The notes: generated by a model from the sequence alone, not told the origin. A stretch of DNA of 64,000 bases from Paracoccus aminovorans (GCF_001546115.1 NZ_KQ955210.1:214955-278954); one strand, 5' to 3'; positions 8,329-16,728 are shown, numbered from the stretch's first letter. Made by a program: numbers and translations.

Positions 8329-9765
8329 TTACCCCGCGCAGCACGACAGCTTCGCGACATCCTTGTCGAAGGTCTGCGCGGCGAGCTTCAGCCCCTCTAC
8401 CGTGGTCAGATAGGGGAAGATCGTCTCGCCGAGCGCCTTTGTCGTCATGCCGAACTTGAGCGCCATGGCGAGCGTCTGGACACTGTCGGCTCCCTCCGGC
8501 GCCATGATCACGCCGCCCAGGAGGCGGTCGGTCGCCCGGTCCGCGACGAGCTTGATCAGGCCGCGCGTGTCGCGGGCGGCGAGCGCGCGGGGCACGTTGT
8601 CGAGCGTCAGCACACTGGTCTTGACGTCATGACCCGCGGCGCGCGCCTGCGCCTCGGTCAGCCCGACGCCGGCGACCTGCGGATCGGTGAACACCACCCA
8701 CGGCATCGCGGCGTTGTCGTAGCGCTCCGCCCCGCCCAGAACGGCGTTGCGGGACGCGAGCTTGGCGCCATAGGCGGCCATGTAGACGAACTGGTCGCGG
8801 TCGGTCACATCGCCCGCCGCGAAGATGCCGGCCTTCGTGGTCTGCATGTCGTCGCCCACCCGGATCGCGCCACGCGCGTCGGTCTCGACGCCCATCTCCG
8901 CGAGGCCCAGCCCCTCGGTGTTGGCTGCGCGTCCCGTCGTCAGGACGAGGCGGTCGGCCGTCAGATCGCGGTCTGCGCCGTCCACCGTCACCGTCAGGAC
9001 CGCACGGGCCCCGTCGCGCCGTGCGGCGTCGTAGGTCGCGCCATCGACAACCGCGACGCCCTCGGCGCGCAGCGTCTCCGTCAGCGCCCGGGACACCTCC
9101 GGCTCTGTGCGCGGCAGCAGGCGCGAGCGGCAGACAATGGTGACGCGGGTGCCCATCCGCGCCATCATCTGCGCCAGCTCCACGCCGATGTAGCCGCCGC
9201 CGAGGAAGATCAGGCTTTCGGGCAACCGGTCCAGCTCCAGCAGCGACGTGCTGTCGAGCGTTGGTGCGTCCTGGATCCCAGGGATGTCGGGCACGGCGGG
9301 TCGGCCACCGGTCGCGACGATCACCTTGGGAGCCGTGATCCTGCGCCCGCCGACCTCGACCCCGCCGAGGACGAGACGCGCCGGACCCTCGTCGAGATAG
9401 GTCACACCGCCGTAGCCCGGCAGCAGATCGGCGTACTTCTTCTGGCGCAGTGTCGCGACAAGATCGTCCTTGGCCGCAATCAGCGCCGACCAGTCGGCGA
9501 CCTGCGCCTCGCTGTTCAGGCCCGGGAACCGATGTGCTGTCTGCGCACCGTGCAGGGCTTCCGCGGCCCGGATCATCGTCTTGGAGGGCACACAGCCCAC
9601 GTTCACGCAGGTCCCGCCGATGGTGCCATGGCCGATCAGCGCGACGCGCTTGCCTCCCTCGGCGGCGGTGATCGCGGCCGAGAACCCGGCCGATCCGGCG
9701 CCGATCACGGCAAGGTCGAAATCGCCCTTGGGCGCGCAGCAATCGTCTTTCATCAAGTCATCCAT
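8329..9765 (-). CDS. merA: Mercuric reductase MerA
   Basis: A 478-residue FAD- and NADPH-dependent enzyme that reduces Hg(II) to volatile Hg(0) in the cytoplasm. The N-terminal FAD motif GAGSAG is followed by the redox pair Cys53/Cys58 in GTCVNVGC. A second nucleotide motif GGGYIG and the C-terminal TVEGLKLAAQTF and SCCAG (Cys475/476) are diagnostic of MerA. The N-terminal mercury-binding NmerA domain is absent and only a short DDCC peptide remains. ATG 9765 overlaps the end of merF; ATG 9753 is an alternative start. It is the last gene of the merTPFA operon, antisense to the surrounding phage genes. Confidence 0.96.
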   Translation of the reverse strand: MDDLMKDDCCAPKGDFDLAVIGAGSAGFSAAITAAEGGKRVALIGHGTIGGTCVNVGCVPSKTMIRAAEALHGAQTAHRFPGLNSEAQVADWSALIAAKDDLVATLRQKKYADLLPGYGGVTYLDEGPARLVLGGVEVGGRRITAPKVIVATGGRPAVPDIPGIQDAPTLDSTSLLELDRLPESLIFLGGGYIGVELAQMMARMGTRVTIVCRSRLLPRTEPEVSRALTETLRAEGVAVVDGATYDAARRDGARAVLTVTVDGADRDLTADRLVLTTGRAANTEGLGLAEMGVETDARGAIRVGDDMQTTKAGIFAAGDVTDRDQFVYMAAYGAKLASRNAVLGGAERYDNAAMPWVVFTDPQVAGVGLTEAQARAAGHDVKTSVLTLDNVPRALAARDTRGLIKLVADRATDRLLGGVIMAPEGADSVQTLAMALKFGMTTKALGETIFPYLTTVEGLKLAAQTFDKDVAKLSCCAG

Positions 9766-9991
9766 CCGTTCGAGTGGTCTGGCGCCGCTGCCGTCTCCAG
9801 ACCGCGTACACGGTCAGCGCGACGAAAAAGGCGAGCGCGGGCAGCAGAACGTAGTCGAGCCAACCCAGCCAGGCCGACAGGCCCACGGCACCCAGAAGCA
9901 CCACCAGCACCGGAGTGAAGCAGCAGAGCGCCGCGATGACGGTGCCGACGATCCCTGTCGCGATCAGCTTGCGGTCGGACTGCTCGGTCAT
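9758..9991 (-). CDS. merF: Mercury transport protein MerF
   Basis: A 77-residue inner-membrane protein with two transmembrane helices. The first ends in the mercury-binding pair Cys23/Cys24 (ALCCFTP), followed by the family's GAVGLSAWLGWLDYVLLPAL. It moves Hg(II) across the membrane to MerA. I chose ATG 9991 over the longer start because it lies just after the merP stop and opens with the usual short polar N-terminus. Its last bases overlap merA. Confidence 0.93.
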   Translation of the reverse strand: MTEQSDRKLIATGIVGTVIAALCCFTPVLVVLLGAVGLSAWLGWLDYVLLPALAFFVALTVYAVWRRQRRQTTRTDG

Positions 9992-9995
9992 CTCG

Positions 9996-10301
9996 TCAGC
10001 CCGCGACACGCGCCGGGTAGCCTGCATTGGCCGACGCGGTCGCGATGGCGTCGGCGCTCGTCGCGGCGGTGTCGAAGATCACCGTGGCGGTGCGGGCATC
10101 GAAGTCGATCTCGACGGCGCGCACGCCCGCGACGCCCTCCATCGCACGCTTCACGGTGACTGGGCAGAGCGCGCAGGTCATGTTGTCCACCGCGAAGGTG
10201 ACGGTCTGCTCGGCGGCGACGGTCTGCGCGGCAACAGGGATGGCGGTGATCGGCACAACGGCGGTCAGGCCGAACAAGGCGAGTGCAAGGATCTTCTTCA
10301 T
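9996..10301 (-). CDS. merP: Periplasmic mercury-binding protein MerP
   Basis: A 101-residue protein with a signal peptide (MKKILALALFGLTAVV, cleavage near AAQ) and one heavy-metal-associated domain carrying Cys43 and Cys46 in the motif MTCALC. It binds Hg(II) in the periplasm and passes it to MerT or MerF. It lies 18 bases after merT and directly before merF in the same operon. Confidence 0.95.
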   Translation of the reverse strand: MKKILALALFGLTAVVPITAIPVAAQTVAAEQTVTFAVDNMTCALCPVTVKRAMEGVAGVRAVEIDFDARTATVIFDTAATSADAIATASANAGYPARVAG

Positions 10302-10319
10302 GTGGATGTCCTTTCGGGG

Positions 10320-10709
10320 TCAGTAGAGAAGCGGGGCCCACCAGTCGATGGTGAGGGCTGCGAGAACGAGGATCAGGGAGGCCCAGAGAGCCGACTTGGT
10401 GATGCGCGCCGATGCTGGCCTTGCGCAGTAGGAACCGGGTTCGCAGACGGTTGGCTTGCGGAAATAGACCTGCCAGAAACCCGCCGCGATGAAGCCGAGC
10501 GCGATCACGGCGAAGATCGGCTTGTAAGGCTCCAGAGCCGTCAGGTTGCCGATCCAGGCGCCCGAGATGCCGAGAGTCAGAAGCACCAGCGGCCCGATGC
10601 AGCAGGCCGAGGCGAGAAAGGCGCCCACCACACCGCCCGCCGCGAGCCAGCCCTTTCGGGCGGGGCGATCCGCGCCCGTGCTGTCCGTTCTGTCGTCTGT
10701 CAGCGCCAT
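10320..10709 (-). CDS. merT: Mercuric transport protein MerT
   Basis: A 129-residue inner-membrane protein with three predicted helices. The first carries the vicinal pair Cys36/Cys37 in SACCIGP, and a cytoplasmic loop carries two further cysteines (VCEPGSYC), as in MerT. I chose ATG 10709 because the longer frame would begin inside the operator and merR region. It is the first gene of the operon, read leftward from the promoter at 10741-10771. Confidence 0.93.
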   Translation of the reverse strand: MALTDDRTDSTGADRPARKGWLAAGGVVGAFLASACCIGPLVLLTLGISGAWIGNLTALEPYKPIFAVIALGFIAAGFWQVYFRKPTVCEPGSYCARPASARITKSALWASLILVLAALTIDWWAPLLY

Positions 10710-10740
10710 GTCGCGCACCTCTCGTCTGTGATTGACGATG

Positions 10741-10771
10741 GGTGTAGGGTCTGTAGCAACTACAGGCTCAA
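10741..10771 (-). promoter_or_regulatory. mer operator/promoter, 19-bp spacer MerR type
   Basis: On the minus strand a -35 TTGAGC (10771-10766) and a -10 TACACC (10746-10741) are separated by exactly 19 bases. The spacer contains the dyad CTGTAG...CTACAG. This overlong spacer with a central inverted repeat is the mark of promoters that MerR proteins switch on by untwisting DNA. It drives merT leftward and lies 14 bases before the merR start, so it probably controls both directions. Confidence 0.88.
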
Positions 10772-10785
10772 GAGGAAACTTGCCC

Positions 10786-11211
10786 ATGACCGATCACGAG
10801 CGCGAGAGCGGCTTCACACGCGGCGACCTGGCCCGGGCGACCGGCTGCAACATCGAGACGATCCGCTATTACGAGAAGACCGGCCTGCTGCCCGACCCGC
10901 CCCGCACGGACGCCGGCTACCGGGTCTATTCCGCCGCACACGCCACACGCCTCCGCTTCATCCTGCGCGCCCGCGAACTCGGGTTCTCGATGGAGGACAT
11001 CCGCGGGCTGATGGGGCTCGGCGACGGCGCCGCGCCGACCTGCGCCGAGGTCAAGGAACGGACGGAGCGGCACCTTGCCGATGTCCGCGCGAGGATCGCG
11101 GATCTTCGGCGTATCGAATCCGTCCTCGCTACAACTGCATCCAGGTGTTCGGGCGCCGAAGTCCCCGATTGTCCGGTGCTCGACGCGATTTCCAACTCGG
11201 CCGACCCATGA
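10786..11211 (+). CDS. merR: Mercury-responsive regulator MerR
   Basis: A 141-residue MerR-family regulator. The N-terminal winged helix has IETIRYYEKTGLLP, followed by a coiled-coil dimer helix. The three mercury ligands are Cys86, Cys121 and Cys129, with a 35-residue gap between the first two as in classical MerR. ATG 10786 is used; an upstream ATG at 10732 would run through the operator. The TGA overlaps the ATG of the phage tail-terminator gene by four bases, so this regulator is translationally joined to a virion gene. Confidence 0.94.
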   Translation: MTDHERESGFTRGDLARATGCNIETIRYYEKTGLLPDPPRTDAGYRVYSAAHATRLRFILRARELGFSMEDIRGLMGLGDGAAPTCAEVKERTERHLADVRARIADLRRIESVLATTASRCSGAEVPDCPVLDAISNSADP

Positions 11212-11624
11212 CACCTCGCGAAACCATCCTCGTCGCGCTGCACGCGCGGCTCTCGGCGCTGCCCGCCACCGCTCTGCGCGGGGACGTGCTGCCCGAGCGC
11301 ATGCCGGTCGAGGGCCTGATGATCCTGCGCGATGGCGAACCAGGTGCGCCCGAAGTCACGCTGTCGCCACTGTGCTATCACTACCAGCACCGCGCCGAGA
11401 TCGAGGCGGTCGTGCAGGGCACCACCCGTGACGCCGCCTTTGACACCCTCTGCGCCAGCATCGGTGCCGCGCTCGCCGCAGATCGCACGCTGGGCGGCCT
11501 CTGCGACTGGATCGAGGCGGAAGCGCCGCGCCCAGTTGATCTTCCGGTCGAGGGTGCCACCAGCCTGAAGGCGGCGGTGATCCCCGTCGTCCTGCACTAT
11601 TCCACGGCCGATCCGCTGGCCTGA
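11208..11624 (+). CDS. Phage tail terminator-like protein, gpU type
   Basis: A 138-residue protein, MTPRETILVALHARLSALP..., with the length and position of lambda gpU-like tail-terminator proteins that end tail polymerisation and dock the head. ATG 11208 overlaps the merR stop (ATGA). No Shine-Dalgarno-like purine run lies in the 15 bases before it, so translation probably depends on ribosomes finishing merR. The tail tube gene follows. Confidence 0.7.
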   Translation: MTPRETILVALHARLSALPATALRGDVLPERMPVEGLMILRDGEPGAPEVTLSPLCYHYQHRAEIEAVVQGTTRDAAFDTLCASIGAALAADRTLGGLCDWIEAEAPRPVDLPVEGATSLKAAVIPVVLHYSTADPLA

Positions 11625-11648
11625 CCCCTCACACGACAGGAGAACACG

Positions 11649-12587
11649 ATGGCACGAGCCCATGGGGCGCGGGCGCAGATGGCGCTTGCGTTCGAGACCG
11701 TCTATGGCACCGCGCCCGCCTCGGGCTATCGGACGGTGCCCTTCGCCAGCACCACACTCGGCTCCGAACAGCCGCTGATCGCCTCGGAACTGCTGGGCCA
11801 GGGGCGCGACCCGTTGGCCCCGATCAAGGACGCGGTCACGGCCGATGGCGACGTGGTTGTGCCGATCGACGTCGAAAACTTCGGCCTCTGGCTGAAGGCG
11901 GCCTTCGGGCAGCCCACGACCACCGGCACCACGCCCAAGACCCACACCTTCCAGTCGGGGAACTGGACCCTGCCGAGCATGGCCATCGAGACGGCCATGC
12001 CCGAGGTGCCGCGCTATGCGATGTATACCGGCTGCGTCTGCGACCAACTGTCGTGGCAAATGGCGCGGTCCGGTCTGCTGACCGCCACCGCCCGATTGGT
12101 GGCACAGGGCGAAAACGTCGCTGCCACCACGGCCGCTGGCACGCCGACCGCTTTGGCGCTGCAGCGCTTCGGGCACTTCAACGGGGCGATCACGCGCAAC
12201 GGCACACCGCTCGGCAATGTCATCTCGGCCGAGATCACCTATTCCAACGGCCTCGACCGGATCGAGACCATCCGCTCGGACGGGCGCATCGAGGGCGCCG
12301 ACCCCGGGATGGCCGCCCTGACCGGCCGGGTGGAGGTGCGTTTCGCCGACACTGCGCTGATCACGCAGGCCATCGACGGCACGCCTTGCGAACTTGTCTT
12401 CGCCTGGAGCCTCGGTGCCAACGCCAGCTTCACCTTCACCGCACACGCCGTCTACCTGCCGCGACCTCGGATCGAGATCCCGGGCCCGCAGGGCATCCAG
12501 GCGACCTTCGACTGGCAGGCGGCCAAGGCCACAAGCCCCGCCCGCATGTGCACCGCCGTCCTCGTCAACACCGTCGCAACCTACTGA
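11649..12587 (+). CDS. Phage tail tube protein
   Basis: A 312-residue major tail protein. It has the N-terminal MALAFETVYGTAPASGYRT segment and repeated beta-rich blocks (ITYSNGLDRIETIRSDG, GRVEVRFADTALI) typical of siphophage tail tube subunits. It stands between the terminator and the tail chaperones, the normal late-gene order. ACAGGAG lies just upstream of ATG 11649. Confidence 0.85.
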   Translation: MARAHGARAQMALAFETVYGTAPASGYRTVPFASTTLGSEQPLIASELLGQGRDPLAPIKDAVTADGDVVVPIDVENFGLWLKAAFGQPTTTGTTPKTHTFQSGNWTLPSMAIETAMPEVPRYAMYTGCVCDQLSWQMARSGLLTATARLVAQGENVAATTAAGTPTALALQRFGHFNGAITRNGTPLGNVISAEITYSNGLDRIETIRSDGRIEGADPGMAALTGRVEVRFADTALITQAIDGTPCELVFAWSLGANASFTFTAHAVYLPRPRIEIPGPQGIQATFDWQAAKATSPARMCTAVLVNTVATY

Positions 12588-12598
12588 GAAGGCCTGCC

Positions 12599-13036
12599 AT
12601 GCTGACCCTCGACCTCACGAACGCGCCGCAGTGGTGCGACCTCATCCCCGGCGTGCGTGTGAAGCTCCGCCCGCTGACCACGGCCCTGATGGTCTCGGCG
12701 CGGGGAGATCCCCCGATTGCCGACCTGCCCGAGGGGGCCGCGACCGAGGAAGCCGCGCTCGCCATGGCCAAGGCGCTGGCGCGGCGCGCGATCCTCGCAT
12801 GGGAAGGGATCGGCGACGCCGATGGCAATCCCATCGAGCCAAGCCCCGAGGCCATCGACGCGCTTCTCGACCTCTGGCCCGCCTTCGAGGCGTTCCAGAG
12901 CCACTACGTTGCGAAGGCGCTGCTGCTGTACGCGGAAAAAAACGGCTCTGCGCCCTTGCCGACTGGTCCTTCGGTGGGGGCGAAGGCTACTGCACGGCCT
13001 GCGCAGGACCCTGTCCCGACTGCCCCGCGCGGCTGA
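12599..13036 (+). CDS. Tail assembly chaperone, gpG-like (unshifted product)
   Basis: A 145-residue protein from ATG 12599 with a short spacer after the tail tube stop. It contains LRPLTTALMVSAR and a helical middle part, as in lambda-type tail chaperones. After codon 115 the unshifted frame becomes Pro/Ala-rich low-complexity sequence and ends at 13036. A slippery heptamer at 12937-12943 lets part of the ribosomes move to the -1 frame and add a 106-residue extension. This matches the G/GT arrangement of lambda, where both products help polymerise tail tube on tape measure. Confidence 0.8.
   Translation: MLTLDLTNAPQWCDLIPGVRVKLRPLTTALMVSARGDPPIADLPEGAATEEAALAMAKALARRAILAWEGIGDADGNPIEPSPEAIDALLDLWPAFEAFQSHYVAKALLLYAEKNGSAPLPTGPSVGAKATARPAQDPVPTAPRG
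12937..12943 (+). other. A AAA AAC slippery heptamer for -1 frameshifting
   Basis: In the reading frame of the tail chaperone the codons are GAA AAA AAC, giving the heptamer A-AAA-AAC, a very efficient X-XXY-YYZ slippery site. A -1 slip here joins the first 115 codons to the frame that ends at 13263, giving a product of 221 residues. The -1 frame is open across the whole overlap. Confidence 0.75.
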
Positions 13037-13263
13037 ACCGGCCGCTGACGCTGGAGGGCGCGCAGGTCTGGGACCTCGCGCAGCGGCTTGGCGGGCAGAT
13101 GCGGGTCATCCCCGGCGCGGTGATCGGCTGGGACTTGGGCGCGGCGCTGGCCTTGGGCGCGGCCCTCGGCATCTCCTTGCCCGCCATCGCCGAACTGCTG
13201 CCCGCCATTGAGGCGGTGATGGTCCGCCGCGTCAACGAACAGATCGCGGCCAACCGCGGCTGA
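12943..13263 (+). CDS. Tail chaperone -1 frame extension, gpT-like
   Basis: The -1 frame continues from the slippery site for 106 codons. It includes a Cys-rich stretch (CTACAGPCPDCP) and a conserved-looking block around QVWDLAQRLGGQMR and AIAELLPAIEAVM. No well-placed start codon with a ribosome site lies at its beginning, which supports expression by frameshift from the upstream frame. The alternative is a separate short gene starting internally. The tape measure gene begins 21 bases after its stop. Confidence 0.7.
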   Translation, partial: RLCALADWSFGGGEGYCTACAGPCPDCPARLNRPLTLEGAQVWDLAQRLGGQMRVIPGAVIGWDLGAALALGAALGISLPAIAELLPAIEAVMVRRVNEQIAANRG

Positions 13264-13284
13264 CCCTATCTGGAGCCCAATCCC

Positions 13285-15747
13285 ATGGCCGAGAAACGCG
13301 TCTCCGTACGGCTCGCCGCCGTGGGCGGCCGCCAGGTGCGCGCCGAACTGGAGGGTGTCGGCGAGGCCGGGGCGAAGGGCCTCGGCCGTCTCTCGCGCGA
13401 GATGGAACTGGCGAATACGCGGCTGGCCGCCTTTGCACGCCGGGCGGGCCTGGCGCTCGGGGCCGCCGCGGCCGCTGCCACAGCCTCGCTCGGCCTGATC
13501 GTGAGGTCTACCGCCGAGAGTGCCGCCCAGATCCGGCAGTTCGCGCAGGTCGCCAATGCGACGCCGGAGGCGCTGCAGCGCTGGTCGGCTGGGGCGCGGA
13601 CAGTGGGCATCGAACAGGAGAAGCTGACTGATATCCTGAAGGACGTGAACGACCGGGTCGGAGATTTCCTGCAGACCGGCGGCGGGCCGATGGCGGACTT
13701 CTTCGAGAATGTGGCCCCGCGTGTGGGTGTGACGGCCGACCAGTTCGCCCGCCTTTCTGGCCCCGAGGCGTTGCAGCTTTACGTCGACACGCTGGAACGC
13801 GCGGGTCTGAGCCAGCAGGAAATGACCTTCTATCTGGAGGCGATGGCATCGGACGCCACGCGCCTGCTGCCGCTTCTGCGGAACGGCGGGGCGGAGATGG
13901 CCCGACTTGGGGATCAGGCATCCGACCTCGGCGCGGTGCTGGATGGCGATGCGCTGGAAGCCCTGCGCCGCACGCAACTGGCACTGGGAACCGTATCCCT
14001 CGTGTTCGACGGCCTGCGCAACCGGATCGCCGTGGCTGTCGCTCCGACCATCGAGGCGCTGGCCAATGCCTTCGTGGCGCTCGCCTCCGATGGCGGGATC
14101 TTGCGCTCGGCTATCGACGGACTGATCGGCAACCTTGGAAGGCTGGCGTCGTATGCCGCAACCTTCGCCGCTGTCATGAGCGGGCGCTGGGTCGCGGGAA
14201 TGGCTGCCGCAGCCCTATCCGTGCGCGGTCTTGCGACAGCCTTGGTCTTCCTGCGTGGCGCCCTGATCCGAACCGGCATCGGCGCTCTGATCGTCGGCGC
14301 AGGCGAGCTGGTCTTTCAGTTCTCGCAACTCGTCGCCCGGGTCGGCAGCGTGGGCGAAGCCTTCCGGCTGCTCGGCGATCTGGCCCGCGAAGTCTGGTCG
14401 CTCATCGGCCTGTCGCTGGACGCGGCGCTGGCGCGCATGGCGGCCGGATGGGAGGGGCTGAAAGCGGCCGGACTGTCGGCCCTCGAGGGCACCATCGCGG
14501 GCGTCGTCAGCTTCGGCGACCGGACGGCCGCGATCTTCCAGGGGGCCTATGACGCGGCGGTCGCGATCTGGGGCAGTCTGCCGGGCGCCATCGGAGACTT
14601 CGCGTTTCAGGCCGCGAACGGGCTGATCTCGGGCGTCGAGGCGATGCTGAACGGCGTCGTCACGCGCATCAACAGCTTCATCGAGACGCTGAACGCGGCC
14701 CTCGCGCTGCTGCCCGAATGGGCGACCGGCGAAGGTGGCGTGCGGATCGGCATCCTCGATCCGGTTGAACTCGGCCGCATCGGCAATCCGTTCGAGGGGG
14801 CTGCAACGGCTGCAGGGGCTGCGGCGGCAGATGCCTTCTCGGCCGCGTTGTCGCGGACCTACCTCGAGCCACCCGATCTCAGGCTCGGGGCCATGGCTGA
14901 GGATGCCCGCGCCCGGGCCGACGGCTATCGCGAGGCGGCCGGGATGCTGGCTGATGCCGCAGAGCGGCCGCTCGCCAGCTGGCAGGCGCTGAAGGATACC
15001 GTCACCGGCACGGGGGCCGAAGCCGAGACCGCGCTCGCCGATGCCGCCGCTTCGGCCGATGCTGTCAAGGCAGGGCTTAACGACACGGCCACCGCGGCCG
15101 ATGGCGCTGGCGGCGCTGCACGCGACGCGGGGGCGGCTGCAGCCCAAGGCGCGGACACGGCCCTCACCGGCTGGCAGGCCGTCACCGCCGCCCTCTCCGA
15201 CTATGCCGCCAAGGCGCGAGACATCGGCGGGGATATCGGCAGCGCGCTGGTCGGGGCGTTTCAGAGCGCCGAGAACGCTATCGGCGACTTCGTGAAGACC
15301 GGCAAACTCGACTTCCGAGATCTGGTCACCTCGATGATCGCCGACCTCGCCAAACTGGCAGCGCGGCGCTTCATCCTCGGCCCCATCGCAAACGCGCTTT
15401 CCGGCGCGCTGGGCGGCGCGGGTGGCATCTTCGCGAACATCCTGCATTCGGGCGGCGTGGTCGGCGCCCCCGGTCCCGGCCGGATGGTCCCGGCACTGGC
15501 CTTCGCCAGTGCGCCGCGGATGCACGACGGGGGCTGGGCCGGGCTGCGGCCGGATGAGGTGCCCGCGATCCTGCAGCGCGGGGAGCGGGTGCTCTCTCGG
15601 CGCGAGGCGGCTGGCTACGGCCAGGCGGGTGGTTCGACCGTCAACGTCACGATCAACGCCCGCGACGCCGAGAGCTTCCGCCAGTCCCGCACGCAGGTCG
15701 CAAGCGACATCGCCCGCGCCGTGTCGCTGGGTCGGCGCGGCATGTGA
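13285..15747 (+). CDS. Phage tail tape measure protein
   Basis: An 820-residue protein that sets tail length and helps DNA ejection. The N-terminal third is helical (RVSVRLAAVGGRQVRAELEG...). Hydrophobic segments lie at about residues 290-345, and an Ala-rich coiled-coil region at about 535-640. The C-terminus has the lambda-type VKTGKLDFRDLVTSMIADL followed by Gly-rich sequence. By the usual length rule it predicts a tail of medium length. It is preceded by chaperones and followed by GTA-like tail-tip genes. Confidence 0.92.
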   Translation: MAEKRVSVRLAAVGGRQVRAELEGVGEAGAKGLGRLSREMELANTRLAAFARRAGLALGAAAAAATASLGLIVRSTAESAAQIRQFAQVANATPEALQRWSAGARTVGIEQEKLTDILKDVNDRVGDFLQTGGGPMADFFENVAPRVGVTADQFARLSGPEALQLYVDTLERAGLSQQEMTFYLEAMASDATRLLPLLRNGGAEMARLGDQASDLGAVLDGDALEALRRTQLALGTVSLVFDGLRNRIAVAVAPTIEALANAFVALASDGGILRSAIDGLIGNLGRLASYAATFAAVMSGRWVAGMAAAALSVRGLATALVFLRGALIRTGIGALIVGAGELVFQFSQLVARVGSVGEAFRLLGDLAREVWSLIGLSLDAALARMAAGWEGLKAAGLSALEGTIAGVVSFGDRTAAIFQGAYDAAVAIWGSLPGAIGDFAFQAANGLISGVEAMLNGVVTRINSFIETLNAALALLPEWATGEGGVRIGILDPVELGRIGNPFEGAATAAGAAAADAFSAALSRTYLEPPDLRLGAMAEDARARADGYREAAGMLADAAERPLASWQALKDTVTGTGAEAETALADAAASADAVKAGLNDTATAADGAGGAARDAGAAAAQGADTALTGWQAVTAALSDYAAKARDIGGDIGSALVGAFQSAENAIGDFVKTGKLDFRDLVTSMIADLAKLAARRFILGPIANALSGALGGAGGIFANILHSGGVVGAPGPGRMVPALAFASAPRMHDGGWAGLRPDEVPAILQRGERVLSRREAAGYGQAGGSTVNVTINARDAESFRQSRTQVASDIARAVSLGRRGM

Positions 15748-15756
15748 GGATCAGCC

Positions 15757-16383
15757 ATGGCATTTCACGAGGTCCGGTTTCCGGACAACATCAGCCGCGG
15801 AGCACGCGGCGGTCCCGAACGGCGCACCCAGATCGTCGAACTGGCAAGCGGGGCCGAGGAGCGCAACGCCAGCTGGACCAACTCGCGCCGCCGCTACGAC
15901 GTCGCCTATGGCATCCGCCGCGCCGACGATCTGGCGGCGGTCGTCGCCTTTTTCGAGGCAAGGAATGGCCGCCTCCACGGCTTCCGCTTCAAGGACTGGG
16001 GCGATCACAAATCCTGTCTGCCCTCCGGGACACCCGCACCGACCGATCAGGTGATTGCCACCGGCGACGGCGCGACGACGACATTCCAACTGGTGAAGCG
16101 CTATACCTCGGGCGCGCAGTCCTGGTCGCGCGCCATCACCAAGCCCGTCGCCGGGACGGTGACAATCGCCCTGAATGGCACGCCGCAAGCCTCTGGATGG
16201 TCGGTTTCCACGACTTCCGGTCTCATCACCTTCACCACAGCTCCGGCCGCGGGCGTCGCCATCACTGCGGGCTTCGAGTTCGATGTCCCGGTCCGCTTCG
16301 ACACCGACGCGCTCGACGTGACGCTCGACCTCGAGCGGCTGGGCTCGATCACCTCCATCCCGCTTCTGGAGATCCGACGATGA
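15757..16383 (+). CDS. DUF2460 tail protein, GTA gp12-like
   Basis: A 208-residue distal-tail protein. Its N-terminus MAFHEVRFPDNISRGARGGPERRT and the block FFEARNGRLHGFRFKDWGDHKS are characteristic of the DUF2460 family found in the Rhodobacter gene transfer agent and related phages. It starts 9 bases after the tape measure stop. Its stop overlaps the ATG of the holin-like gene. Confidence 0.9.
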   Translation: MAFHEVRFPDNISRGARGGPERRTQIVELASGAEERNASWTNSRRRYDVAYGIRRADDLAAVVAFFEARNGRLHGFRFKDWGDHKSCLPSGTPAPTDQVIATGDGATTTFQLVKRYTSGAQSWSRAITKPVAGTVTIALNGTPQASGWSVSTTSGLITFTTAPAAGVAITAGFEFDVPVRFDTDALDVTLDLERLGSITSIPLLEIRR

Positions 16384-16728
16384 ATGACGAGACCGGATTT
16401 CTGGCGGCGGCGCTGAAGGAACTGCTCGCCTCCACGGCGGTGATCCTCGCCGCCTGGGGCGCGCTCGGCGGCGCGACCAACGCGTTGACCACGAAGATGC
16501 GGCTGCGTGACGCGCTGCGCCATATCCTGCTCGGCGGGCTGATCGCGGCCGGGATGGGCACTCTCGATGGCGATCATCACTCGCTGGCTCAGCCTGCCGC
16601 CCGAGGCGATCCCGGCCGGGGGCGCGGCCGGATCGGCCGCCTATCTGGTCGGTGTCTTCGGTCCCGCCTTCATCGAGGTGCTGCTCGCCCGTCTGCGCCA
16701 TGCCGGGAAAGGTGATGGCGATGCATGA
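16380..16728 (+). pseudogene. Frameshifted holin-like membrane protein
   Basis: The first frame begins MNDETGFLAAALKELLASTA with two hydrophobic segments and reads well to GLIAAGMGT at about 16561. After that it turns into Arg/Gly-rich nonsense ending at 16715. The +1 frame takes over with MAIITRWLSLPPEAIP... and continues with a third hydrophobic stretch to a stop at 16728. Together the two frames make one coherent membrane protein of about 115 residues, so a small indel near 16555-16567 has broken the gene. No slippery sequence is present. A sequencing error is the main alternative. Confidence 0.65.

Noticed and set aside
9915..11206. Long plus-strand frame antisense to merF, merP and merT and running into the tail gene
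   Set aside because: It overlaps four certain genes in the wrong frame. Its C-terminal part is simply the tail-terminator gene, which starts at 11208.
15744..16379. Upstream extension of the holin-like frame
   Set aside because: It overlaps the DUF2460 gene out of frame and lacks any motif. The true start is the ATG at 16380 in a stop/start overlap.
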